A DNA stretch of 11,103 nt from Candidatus Saccharimonadota bacterium (GTDB lineage: Bacteria > Patescibacteriota > Saccharimonadia > Saccharimonadales > UBA4665): NCBI GenBank assembly GCA_029288515.1, contig JARIHB010000046.1, positions 1 to 11,103 of the forward strand, given 5' to 3'. The notes below the pieces were generated by a model. That model was not told where the DNA came from. It did not search any database and saw only the letters and a program-made list of their open reading frames with translations. Below, piece after piece: positions 1 through 6,612 of the stretch. Numbering within the stretch: the first letter of the stretch is position 1; each line of letters opens with the position of its first letter. The translations under genes were made by a program, and so were the position numbers.

Positions 1-706
1 GGTTGCCGTTGCACATAATAAGCGCACCGCGCGGGCCGCGCAGTGTTTTGTGCGTCGTGGTAGTAATAACGTCTGCGATACCTGCTGGCGATGGGTGCAC
101 GCCCGCCACTACCAGCCCGGCAATATGCGAAATATCGGCAATCAGAAATGCATCAACCGTATCAGCAATGGCGCGCAGCTTTTGCCAGTCAAAAATACGG
201 GGATAGGCAGTTGCGCCCACAAATATAAGCTTTGGCTTGTTCTCTGTTACCAATACTGCCATCGCATCATAATCAAGATAGCCATCCTTACCGGTGTTAT
301 ACTGCACCGAATTAAACCACTTACCAGAAAAGTTTACCTTCAGCCCATGGGTCATGTGACCGCCAAAATACAAAGCCATCCCCATTACCGTGTCGCCGGG
401 GTCAGCCAACGCAAAGTACACCGCCATGTTGGCCGGCGAACCGGAATACGGCTGTACATTAGCGTGCGACACGCCAAACAGCTGCTTCGCCCGGTCGCGG
501 GCCAGATTTTCTACTTTATCTACAAACTCGCAGCCACCATAGTAGCGCATGCCCGGATACCCCTCGGAGTATTTGTCGGTTAGCCGCGAGCCTAAGGCTT
601 TCAACACCGCGCCAGACGTATGGTTCTCGGACGGAATCATCTCCAGCCCGTCGTGCTGGCGTTTCGTTTCGGCGGCAATCAGTTGTTCAATTTCATCATC
701 AATCAT
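1..706 (-). CDS. glyA: Serine hydroxymethyltransferase, N-terminal 235 codons (partial)
   Basis: This PLP enzyme interconverts serine and glycine while loading one-carbon units onto tetrahydrofolate in the cytosol. The coding strand is the minus strand. Translation starts at the ATG at 706-704, preceded by an AGAGGG Shine-Dalgarno about 6 nt upstream, and runs off the left edge, so the C-terminal part (roughly 40% of a usual ~415-aa protein) is missing. Seen in the translation: EMIPSEN (residues 22-28), the DKYSEGYPGMRYYGG substrate and cofactor segment (44-58), Asp191 and His194 in the PLP-contacting DISHIAGL segment, and the PLP-lysine motif TTTTHKTLRGPRG with Lys220 as the Schiff-base lysine. 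The N-terminus is shorter than that of E. coli GlyA. All visible active-site residues are present. It is divergent from the HTH-murA gene, with 178 bp between them. The family assignment is very secure. Confidence 0.95.
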   Translation of the reverse strand, partial: MIDDEIEQLIAAETKRQHDGLEMIPSENHTSGAVLKALGSRLTDKYSEGYPGMRYYGGCEFVDKVENLARDRAKQLFGVSHANVQPYSGSPANMAVYFALADPGDTVMGMALYFGGHMTHGLKVNFSGKWFNSVQYNTGKDGYLDYDAMAVLVTENKPKLIFVGATAYPRIFDWQKLRAIADTVDAFLIADISHIAGLVVAGVHPSPAGIADVITTTTHKTLRGPRGALIMCNGN

Positions 707-768
707 AAGATCCCTCTTTTAGTGCATAGTTTCAACCAGTATTGCCACCGTCGCTAGATCATATTCCT

Positions 769-798
769 ATTGTACCAAGCTATGCCAGACATGGTAAA
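769..798 (-). promoter_or_regulatory. Putative sigma-70 promoter of glyA
   Basis: On the minus strand a TTTACC -35 (798-793) and a TACAAT -10 (774-769) are separated by 18 bp. They would start transcription near 762 and give a leader of about 56 nt before the glyA ATG. Each box is an imperfect match, so the call is moderate. Apart from this promoter and the murA promoter, I see nothing else in the 707-884 gap. Confidence 0.4.
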
Positions 799-846
799 CG
801 AACGGCTGCTGTATTTTTCTCCCGAATGGTGCATAAGCATATTAAA

Positions 847-875
847 TTGCTTTTTAATATCATGTGTGATATCTT
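847..875 (+). promoter_or_regulatory. Putative promoter of HTH-murA
   Basis: TTGCTT (847-852) and TATCTT (870-875) are 17 bp apart, and a TGA at 867-869 gives an extended -10. The predicted start of transcription is about 882, only a few bases before the ATG at 885. The transcript may therefore be leaderless or nearly so. The AAGGGG at 877-882 sits only 2 nt before the ATG, which is too close for an ordinary Shine-Dalgarno and supports that reading. Confidence 0.45.
857..872. promoter_or_regulatory. Perfect 16-bp dyad over the murA -10, candidate operator
   Basis: ATATCA-TGTG-TGATAT is a perfect inverted repeat (6-bp arms, 4-bp spacer) that covers the extended -10 element of the predicted murA promoter. 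XRE/Cro-type HTH proteins bind short dyads of this kind as dimers, and the gene immediately downstream encodes exactly such a domain. Autoregulation is therefore an attractive inference, but no second copy in the window supports it. Confidence 0.4.
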
Positions 876-884
876 TAAGGGGTT

Positions 885-2411
885 ATGGACACAGCATCAA
901 ACGAGAAAATTGGTAATTTAATAGCACATATCCGTCAAGAACGTGGCCTCACCCAGGCTGAATTCGCGAAACGACTCAGCACGAGTCAATCGGCCGTCAA
1001 CCGTATGGAGCACGGCAAACAGAATCTCACCTTAGAAACGCTCGCCCACATAAGCGACGTTCTCAACAAGCAGCTTATCTCCTTAAACGGCCAGGGCGTT
1101 AACCTCCGTATTGAAGGCGGCCACGAGTTACATGGCGAAATAACCCTTAAAACCAGTAAGAACGCTGCCGTGGGCTTACTCTGTGCCAGCCTGCTCAACT
1201 ACGGTACTACTAAATTCATAAACTTCCCTAAAATTGAGGAAGTTTTTCGTATTATCGAAGTGCTGCAAAGTATTGGCGTACAGGTAAAGTGGGTGAACGA
1301 CACCGACCTTGAAATCCGCCGTCCTGCCGAGCTTCGTATGCAGGATATAAATGCCCAAGCCGCCCGCAAGACACGCTCTGTCCTGATGATGCTAGGCCCC
1401 CTGATGCACGACCTCTCGCACTTCAAAATCCCCTACTCCGGGGGCTGTAAGCTAGGTACACGCACTGTCCAACCACACCTCTATGCGCTTGAAGAATTCG
1501 GTCTCGGCGTCGTTGCCACCCAGGGACATTACGAAATAACCGTCCGCAAAAGGCCGGCTGGCCGGTTTGCGCTCTATGAAACCGGCGATACGGTAACCGA
1601 AAATGCTATTTTAGCCGCTTCGCGATTTGCCGAAGAAACGATCATTGAATTTGCCAGCGCCAATTACATGGTGCAAGATGTATGCTTCTTCTTACAGAAA
1701 CTAGGGGTAAAGATCGACGGCATTGGCAGCGGTACATTACGCATTCGCGGCGTGCCGATGATCAAGAAAAATATCACCTACGCGCCAGCCGAAGATCCTA
1801 TTGAAGCCATGTTCTTTACATCGGCGGCTGTAACCACTAATTCAAGCATTACTATCCGGCGCGTACCGATCGCCTTCATGACCCTTGAGCTGCTCAAACT
1901 GAAAAAGATGGGCCTGAAGGTTGACATAGGCGACCGTTACAAGGCACTGAACGAACACACCGATCTCGTAGACATCACTATTCACAAGCACAACGGCGAA
2001 TTGCGCGCCCTGCGCGAAAAGCTCCATTCTAACGTCTACCCAGCAATTAATGCCGACAACCTACCCTATTTTGTGCCGATTGCCGGCGTGGCCAAAGGCC
2101 GCACCCTCATCCATGACTGGATGTATGAAAACCGGGCCATCTACTACACCGAGATGACAAAAGTGGGCATGCAGGTAGAGCTTGTTGACCCCCACCGTCT
2201 ATACATTCAGGGGCCGACTACGTTCAATAAAGCCGATGTCGTATGTCCGCCCGCCCTGCGGCCGGCCAGCCTTCTGCTTATCGGCATGTTGGTGGCCGAC
2301 GGTATCTCCACACTACGCAACATCTACACAATCAACCGCGGCTACGAAGACCTCGCCGACCGCCTGAACTCCCTGGGCGCCCGTATCCAGGTTTTCAACG
2401 ACATTATATAG
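885..2411 (+). CDS. murA: HTH (XRE)-MurA fusion: UDP-GlcNAc 1-carboxyvinyltransferase with N-terminal DNA-binding domain
   Basis: MurA transfers enolpyruvate from PEP to UDP-GlcNAc, the first committed step of peptidoglycan precursor synthesis in the cytosol. Residues about 8-64 form an XRE/HTH_3 domain (RQERGLTQAEFAKRLSTSQS followed by AVNRMEHG). Residues about 72-508 are an EPSP-synthase/MurA fold. Catalytic landmarks are present: Lys92-Asn93 in KTSKNAAV (E. coli Lys22-Asn23), Cys188 in SGGCKLGTR (E. coli Cys115, the fosfomycin target), Arg193, Asp391 in NADNLPYF (E. coli Asp305) and Arg459 in CPPALRP (E. coli Arg397). The C-terminal NIYTINRGYEDLADRLNSLGARI is typical of the family. At 508 aa it is about 90 residues longer than plain MurA, which the HTH domain and its linker explain. 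No internal Met allows a plausible start that would exclude the HTH without damaging MurA. The active site looks intact, so this should be an enzyme. A regulatory role for the HTH is inferred. Confidence 0.93.
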   Translation: MDTASNEKIGNLIAHIRQERGLTQAEFAKRLSTSQSAVNRMEHGKQNLTLETLAHISDVLNKQLISLNGQGVNLRIEGGHELHGEITLKTSKNAAVGLLCASLLNYGTTKFINFPKIEEVFRIIEVLQSIGVQVKWVNDTDLEIRRPAELRMQDINAQAARKTRSVLMMLGPLMHDLSHFKIPYSGGCKLGTRTVQPHLYALEEFGLGVVATQGHYEITVRKRPAGRFALYETGDTVTENAILAASRFAEETIIEFASANYMVQDVCFFLQKLGVKIDGIGSGTLRIRGVPMIKKNITYAPAEDPIEAMFFTSAAVTTNSSITIRRVPIAFMTLELLKLKKMGLKVDIGDRYKALNEHTDLVDITIHKHNGELRALREKLHSNVYPAINADNLPYFVPIAGVAKGRTLIHDWMYENRAIYYTEMTKVGMQVELVDPHRLYIQGPTTFNKADVVCPPALRPASLLLIGMLVADGISTLRNIYTINRGYEDLADRLNSLGARIQVFNDII

Positions 2412-2560
2412 CCCCACCACAGCGCGCAGTACGTGCAATAAGAGAGACTAAACGGAAGCGCAGCCGGAAAGCCGAGCTTTTGAGACTACAGGCTCAAAAG
2501 TCGGTTTGCCGCGCGTGAGCGGTCTCTCGTTTGCACGTACTGCGCGCTGTGGTGGGGCTA
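2409..2560. repeat. 152-bp near-palindrome with perfect 30-bp arms joining two convergent stop codons
   Basis: Bases 2409-2438 are an exact reverse complement of 2531-2560 (30 of 30). Inside, GAGAGAC (2442-2448) pairs with GTCTCTC (2522-2528), and GCGC (2458-2461) can pair with GCGC (2511-2514). A central hairpin pairs CCGA plus CTTTTGAG (2472-2475, 2477-2484) with CTCAAAAG plus TCGG (2493-2504), leaving one bulged G and an 8-nt loop. The first three bases are the TAG stop of murA. The last three, read on the minus strand, are the TAG stop of the GT2 gene. It could end transcription from both sides, but neither side has a U-tract after the arm, so it is not a textbook intrinsic terminator. 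The TA at both ends would also fit a miniature inverted-repeat element with a TA target duplication (IS630/mariner style). It holds no gene. Confidence 0.9.
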
Positions 2561-3835
2561 AGAGAATGAGGCTTGTTGGCCAGCGCGGGTGGGCGGAGTC
2601 CAGGCGGCTTGGTTAACCTGACTCCTGCGAGCCATCATACGAGGGTTCATCAGACAGCGCACAATCGCGATCACCTGCACCGCGTCCATAATGTAGAACG
2701 CAAAGTACAGGAAAGGCGCGTACAGGCTTTTAGCCAGCTTACGTTGAATAGAAGTGTGCTCGTCTGGCCATAGCGTAAGCAGTACGTACAGCGTGATGGT
2801 CAGGTAAGCGCCCACGAACAATGCTGTAGTGTGGTATTCGACGCTCAAATATACAATGTAGCCCAAAATAAGAGGCGTGCACAACAGCATAAGCTCACTA
2901 AAGAAAGCCATTGGCAGACGATAAAAGGTCAGCGACGCGCTGTACCTGCGGTCTATCCTAAACAGCAGCCGGGCATGGATAAGCAGGTTCTGCATGCTCC
3001 CCATCTTCCAACGGTAGCGCTGCTTAAGCAGCTCACGAAAAGTATGAGCGCCCTCAGCCATTGCTACAACATCTGAACCATATACAATGCGGTGTTCTTT
3101 GTTGCCTAACGCTACCACCTTCATACTTAAGCCGATGTCCTCGGTTTGCGTATCAGTGCCGTAGTAACCCACCTGCTTCAGAACGTCTTTGCGATAGGTA
3201 GAAGCTACGCCGCCCACAATAAATTCACAGTTGGTCATAGTGTAGAATTTCTTTGATCGGTAGCCGATGAGGTGCTCAAATTGCTGCAAAATGCCCAATA
3301 CTGTCGGCTTATCCATCAGGCGTACGTTCGCGGCCACGCCGACCACCTTAGGGTCGTCAAAGTAGCGTACCGCCCGTTTAATAGCGTCCGGACGCAAAAC
3401 GCAGTCAGCATCCAACGTCATAATCAGATCGCTCTTGGCGTACTTCTGAATACAGTAGTTCACACCGCCGGCTTTACCGGCACGGTGGTGGCGATTCACC
3501 AGGCGCAGGTTAAACTTCGGATATTTCTTTTGGTAGGCGCGAATAATATCGGCGGTTGCGTCGGTGCTGATGTCGTTGTGTACGATAACGCTCACGTGCG
3601 GATATTTCGTAAGGCGCACCGACTCCAGGCAGCGCTCAATGCTCAACTCTTCATTGTAGGCAGGGATAACAACTGTTACGTCAGGAAGACGTCCGCGGCG
3701 GCGCAGCGTAGCGTGACGGCGATACTGCCAAATGTCATACAAGTTTGCCCCGCCAATATACAGGCCAAGGTGAAACGTATTAATCAACCCGAAGGTCACA
3801 AACATGTAGAACAGAATTTCGCCGAAAATATGCAT
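2558..3835 (-). CDS. Membrane family-2 glycosyltransferase (processive type, PgaC/BcsA/hyaluronan-synthase-like)
   Basis: This 425-aa inner-membrane glycosyltransferase is predicted to polymerise or transfer a sugar from a nucleotide-sugar donor. A membrane segment at about 6-28 precedes the GT-A domain (about 50-280), and several more segments follow (about 303-330, 336-356 and 370-393). Motifs seen: VTVVIPAYNE (53-62), HNDIST in place of the usual DDxS loop (86-91), DADC (142-145) for metal and UDP binding, TED (231-233) with the catalytic-base Asp233, and QRYRW (272-276), the QxxRW signature of processive synthases. The set of motifs is complete. The ATG directly follows the sortase TAA with no intervening base, so translation is probably coupled. 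Its own TAG stop lies in the 2409-2560 palindrome. The product could be a beta-linked polymer such as poly-GlcNAc, but the sugar cannot be read from the sequence. Confidence 0.88.
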   Translation of the reverse strand: MHIFGEILFYMFVTFGLINTFHLGLYIGGANLYDIWQYRRHATLRRRGRLPDVTVVIPAYNEELSIERCLESVRLTKYPHVSVIVHNDISTDATADIIRAYQKKYPKFNLRLVNRHHRAGKAGGVNYCIQKYAKSDLIMTLDADCVLRPDAIKRAVRYFDDPKVVGVAANVRLMDKPTVLGILQQFEHLIGYRSKKFYTMTNCEFIVGGVASTYRKDVLKQVGYYGTDTQTEDIGLSMKVVALGNKEHRIVYGSDVVAMAEGAHTFRELLKQRYRWKMGSMQNLLIHARLLFRIDRRYSASLTFYRLPMAFFSELMLLCTPLILGYIVYLSVEYHTTALFVGAYLTITLYVLLTLWPDEHTSIQRKLAKSLYAPFLYFAFYIMDAVQVIAIVRCLMNPRMMARRSQVNQAAWTPPTRAGQQASFS

Positions 3836-4426
3836 TTATTGAACCTTTGTTAAATCAAATGTAAACAACTGGCGATTTTGGTACCACACACCAGAACAGG
3901 TTTGGATGGTAAGTATTGGCGCCCCCTTGTACTCAAATAATGATACATCATTGGGACTGGTCTCGTACGCGGTGCGGAATGTGTATGTAAATGTGTGGCC
4001 GTTGGATGTCATAATACTCACCTCATCACCCGGCTTGACCTTATTTAATACATTAAACACGCCGGGGCGGTTGTGCCCATACAAAAACGTGTTACCTTCC
4101 CGGTTATTTGGCTGGGGCGTAATCGTAGCATACTGAACTTTATCTTTGGTTAAGGTCCAGGTTTTACTATTTTTATTGTAATACCCATCAATGACCGGTA
4201 AATCGATATGCAGAGCCGGAATCTGGATGCGTACCGGTTCGCCGCTCACTAATGCTGGCTGCGCTGAGACAGATGGAGCGGCGGCGGCGATTACAGAAAA
4301 AGGCGAAGTAGACACGTGTTCTACGTGCTTACTCCGCCAATATTCTGTAATCGGGCCGATTGCGAGCATCAGTCCCACCCCCATCATTAAAATTCCACCG
4401 GTTAAAAGTACGTAAGGTTTTTTCAT
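3836..4426 (-). CDS. Sortase (class D/E-like cysteine transpeptidase)
   Basis: Sortases cleave an LPxTG-type signal and join the protein to the envelope or to another protein. In this 196-aa protein an N-terminal membrane anchor (about 6-26) is followed by a spacer rich in Ala, Ser and Val (about 35-62) and the sortase beta-barrel (about 63-194). The catalytic triad is visible: His118 in LYGHNR, Cys177 in LTIQTCSG and Arg185 in QNRQLFTF. The TIQTC spacing before the Cys and the short barrel resemble class D/E housekeeping or specialised sortases; the exact class is uncertain. The start ATG (4426-4424) has CAGGGAA about 8 nt upstream. It is the middle gene of an operon: 54 bp after the LPNTHG miniprotein and directly abutting the GT2. 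The likely substrate is the miniprotein encoded just upstream, or other anchored proteins elsewhere. Confidence 0.92.
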   Translation of the reverse strand: MKKPYVLLTGGILMMGVGLMLAIGPITEYWRSKHVEHVSTSPFSVIAAAAPSVSAQPALVSGEPVRIQIPALHIDLPVIDGYYNKNSKTWTLTKDKVQYATITPQPNNREGNTFLYGHNRPGVFNVLNKVKPGDEVSIMTSNGHTFTYTFRTAYETSPNDVSLFEYKGAPILTIQTCSGVWYQNRQLFTFDLTKVQ

Positions 4427-4480
4427 AGCATGTTCCCTGTAATGGTGCCCAGCTATAACCTTAGAAACGAGCTTTTTAAA

Positions 4481-4654
4481 TTAAGCCCGGTGAGCCTTCT
4501 TAGCAACCAGGCGAGCAGCGCTGGTTACTACAGCAACGGCGCCAACAGTCAGGCTAATGATAGCCGTGATAGCCAGTGCGCTGTTACCGTGTGTGTTAGG
4601 TAGTACAATCGCTGCAGTTGTGCCGGTTGCAGCACCCAAAAGTCCTTGGTACAT
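4481..4654 (-). CDS. 57-aa miniprotein with LPxTG-like sorting signal (putative sortase substrate)
   Basis: A short open frame directly upstream of the sortase, on the same strand, encodes 57 residues. The N-terminus is small and Gly/Ala/Thr-rich (MYQGLLGAATGTTAAIV). Then come LPNTHG (residues 18-23), a hydrophobic stretch (about 25-46) and a basic tail (RLVAKKAHRA). That order of motif, membrane segment and positive tail is the layout of a cell-wall sorting signal, although the usual LPxTG reads LPNT-H-G here. No ordinary signal peptide or cargo domain is present, so the protein is almost nothing but a sorting signal. The start at 4654 is supported by GGAGGT at 4667-4662, 7 nt upstream, and by a good promoter at 4745-4718. 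A small surface cap, an anchor for a glycan or a pilin-like unit are all possible. The coding call is fairly firm; the role is inferred. Confidence 0.75.
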   Translation of the reverse strand: MYQGLLGAATGTTAAIVLPNTHGNSALAITAIISLTVGAVAVVTSAARLVAKKAHRA

Positions 4655-4717
4655 CTCTGTAACCTCCCGTTAATCCTCATGTAACACAAGCAACAATGCC
4701 CATGCCTCATGTGCGCT

Positions 4718-4745
4718 ATTATACATATTTTTTCCACTTTGTAAA
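4718..4745 (-). promoter_or_regulatory. Strong promoter of the miniprotein-sortase-GT2 operon
   Basis: On the minus strand TTTACA (4745-4740) and a consensus TATAAT (4723-4718) are 16 bp apart. Predicted initiation is near 4711, giving a leader of about 57 nt before the miniprotein ATG. It is one of the best-looking promoters in the window and the only clear one for the three-gene operon. Confidence 0.65.
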
Positions 4746-4765
4746 GGATATTAATAAATATAATG

Positions 4766-4832
4766 TTTACTATTTGTTGAGTATTGTGTATAACTGGTAC
4801 CGTTTGCCCTCATTCAGGAGGACGGGTATACT
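4766..4832 (+). promoter_or_regulatory. Two candidate promoters for the first GH10 gene
   Basis: Upstream pair: TTTACT (4766-4771), 17 bp, TATAAC (4789-4794). Downstream pair: TTGCCC (4804-4809), 17 bp, TATACT (4827-4832). The downstream pair would start transcription at about 4839-4842, directly on the ATG at 4842, producing a leaderless mRNA. The AGGAGG at 4816-4821 is 20 nt from that ATG, too far to serve it, and no in-frame ATG, GTG or TTG start lies between. This region is divergent from the sortase-operon promoter. Confidence 0.45.
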
Positions 4833-4841
4833 AGCAATACT

Positions 4842-6599
4842 ATGCGGATATTGAGGAATTATTCACTATTTGGAGTTCAGAGAGGGTGGGTGCACCACCA
4901 CGCCGTATTGAGCGGCGGTGTAGCTCTGATACTACTTGGCAGCCTGGGAGGTCTTATGTTTTGGCGGTCACATACCACTACACCTAAAAATCCTTCGCCG
5001 GTAACTATGCAGACTACTACTGTAACTTCCGGTGATCTGTTAGACGGGCAGTGGGCATACCTACCCGGTTCGTATCGCGAGAATGGCGGTATTACTATCA
5101 AGCCGGCCAACTTAGCCATCGTGGAGCAAGATGGATCTGGCGGCCAATCCAACCCGGCTATTAACGAATATGGTACCTACCTGAAGGGCGCGAGCGATTT
5201 TGAGGTAAGCGCTTCTATGCAAAAAGTCACTGACACTGCAAGCGTACAGCTGTATGGCCAGCTCCCGGTTATCGCCGATGAATTTCGCGTGGAACGCAAG
5301 AGCGTACAGCTCACCATAACGGGCAACACGCTTGCGGTACGTATTTGGGACGGTTCCAGTCAATCACCGGTCGTCACCCGTTATGCCGATATCCCAAATG
5401 GGGGCACGGCAGGCGAGCACCAAGTAACCATCAGTCACCAGCGGGGCAGTCTGCAAATCAGCGTTGACCAACAGCCATTGCTTAATGAGACTGATCGTGC
5501 AATTTTTGGCGATGGCAATATTTGGTTCGGGTTTGGAGCCGAAAAGAGCCCATGGTTCCTGAGCAAGCTGACGGCACGCGGATTGAACGGCAAAACCTTC
5601 CAGACTGTTGACGCATCAACAGCTAGCATCGCCAGCCCCGCCGCTGACGGTCTACAGCAATTAGCCACCAAAAAACGGCCCGGCTTTACCGTAGGTGCGG
5701 CAATGGCCCTCGGTCCAGCCGTAGCTGATCCGTCATATACTCAAGTGGCCTTTGGCGGCCAGTTTGGCGCCGTAACACCGGAAAATGCCATGAAGTGGCA
5801 GTTTACCGAGCCCGTACGCGGCCTGTACACCTTCCAGGAAGCTGACGCCCTGGTAAGCCTTGCTGAACGTAATCATATGAAGGTACAGGGGCATACCCTC
5901 GTCTTTGCCGAAGGCAACCCGGCATGGGTTCGCCAGCTGCCGGCCAGCGAGCTGGAAAGAGCGATGGTCGACCACATAAAAATCACCGTCGGTCACTTTA
6001 AGGGCAAGGTTGCCAGCTGGGACGTCGTAAATGAACCATTTGATGATGACGAATGGGATCAGCTGCGGCCGCATATTTGGTATCAGGCCATGGGCGAGAG
6101 TTACATCGCCAAGGCCTTCACTGCCGCCCGCGAAGCCGACCCGAACGCCCTCTTGTTTATGAACGAATACGGCCTTGAGGAAGATGGTGACCGCTGGAAC
6201 AACTTCCTGGCGCTCGTTACCCGCCTGAAGCAGCAGGGGGTGCCAATTGACGGCGTCGGTTTCCAGGCACATGTGTACGAAGCTGGCGACAAAATAGACA
6301 CTGCCGTACTGCAGCGTCATATGCAACAGCTAGCGGCCATAGGCGTGAAAGCCCGCATATCAGAGATGGACGTCTACAGCGACGACGGGCCGGCCGTGCA
6401 ATCCCAACAGTACCATGACGTATTCAATATGTGCTTGAGCGAACCTAACTGTATCAGCTGGACCACATGGGGCGTAAGCGACAAATACGACTACTTTAAA
6501 GATGACGATGGCAGTATTCAAACTGGCGAAGACTTTTTATGGAATGCCAAACTGCAGCCTAATCAAGCAGTAACTATGCTGCAATCCATTTTGCGCTAG
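4842..6599 (+). CDS. Membrane-anchored GH10 family glycosidase (endo-1,4-beta-xylanase type) with N-terminal beta-sandwich
   Basis: This 585-aa surface enzyme is predicted to hydrolyse internal beta-1,4 links of xylan-like polysaccharide. A cytoplasmic N-terminus and one membrane segment (about 22-41) are followed by a Thr/Pro linker (45-62), a beta-rich domain (about 63-250, probably a concanavalin/LamG-type fold) and a GH10 barrel (about 278-585). GH10 landmarks: ENAMKW (314-319), GHTLVF with His351, acid/base Glu398 in WDVVNEPF, FQAHVY with His477, nucleophile Glu508 in ARISEMD and Trp543 in WTTWGVSD. The Trp usual in GHTLVW is Phe355, a substitution near the catalytic subsites. No cleavage site is obvious, so the protein is more likely tethered than released. 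It is convergent with, and paralogous to, the second GH10 gene. Family assignment is secure; the natural substrate could be xylan or another beta-glycan. Confidence 0.93.
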   Translation: MRILRNYSLFGVQRGWVHHHAVLSGGVALILLGSLGGLMFWRSHTTTPKNPSPVTMQTTTVTSGDLLDGQWAYLPGSYRENGGITIKPANLAIVEQDGSGGQSNPAINEYGTYLKGASDFEVSASMQKVTDTASVQLYGQLPVIADEFRVERKSVQLTITGNTLAVRIWDGSSQSPVVTRYADIPNGGTAGEHQVTISHQRGSLQISVDQQPLLNETDRAIFGDGNIWFGFGAEKSPWFLSKLTARGLNGKTFQTVDASTASIASPAADGLQQLATKKRPGFTVGAAMALGPAVADPSYTQVAFGGQFGAVTPENAMKWQFTEPVRGLYTFQEADALVSLAERNHMKVQGHTLVFAEGNPAWVRQLPASELERAMVDHIKITVGHFKGKVASWDVVNEPFDDDEWDQLRPHIWYQAMGESYIAKAFTAAREADPNALLFMNEYGLEEDGDRWNNFLALVTRLKQQGVPIDGVGFQAHVYEAGDKIDTAVLQRHMQQLAAIGVKARISEMDVYSDDGPAVQSQQYHDVFNMCLSEPNCISWTTWGVSDKYDYFKDDDGSIQTGEDFLWNAKLQPNQAVTMLQSILR

Positions 6600-6612
6600 C
6601 TAACAACGTGGC

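Noticed and set aside
50..583. 177-codon plus-strand frame
   Set aside because: Antisense to glyA, whose minus-strand translation matches the family across its whole length.
2409..2560. CRISPR repeat or ordinary intrinsic terminator
   Set aside because: There is one inverted unit and no repeat-spacer series, and no U-tract follows either arm.
3272..3853. 193-codon plus-strand frame over the GT2 gene
   Set aside because: Antisense to a GT2 with complete motifs; composition is that of a shadow frame.
4549..4737. 62-codon minus-strand frame overlapping the miniprotein gene
   Set aside because: Its start lies inside the operon promoter and it is a different frame from the miniprotein, which has the Shine-Dalgarno and the protein-like sequence. 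No family features.
4816..4821. AGGAGG as the ribosome site for the first GH10 gene
   Set aside because: It is 20 nt from the ATG and no in-frame start codon lies at a workable distance.
5733..6326. 197-codon antisense frame inside the first GH10 gene
   Set aside because: Opposite-strand shadow of a clearly conserved GH10 barrel; no recognisable motifs or ribosome site.
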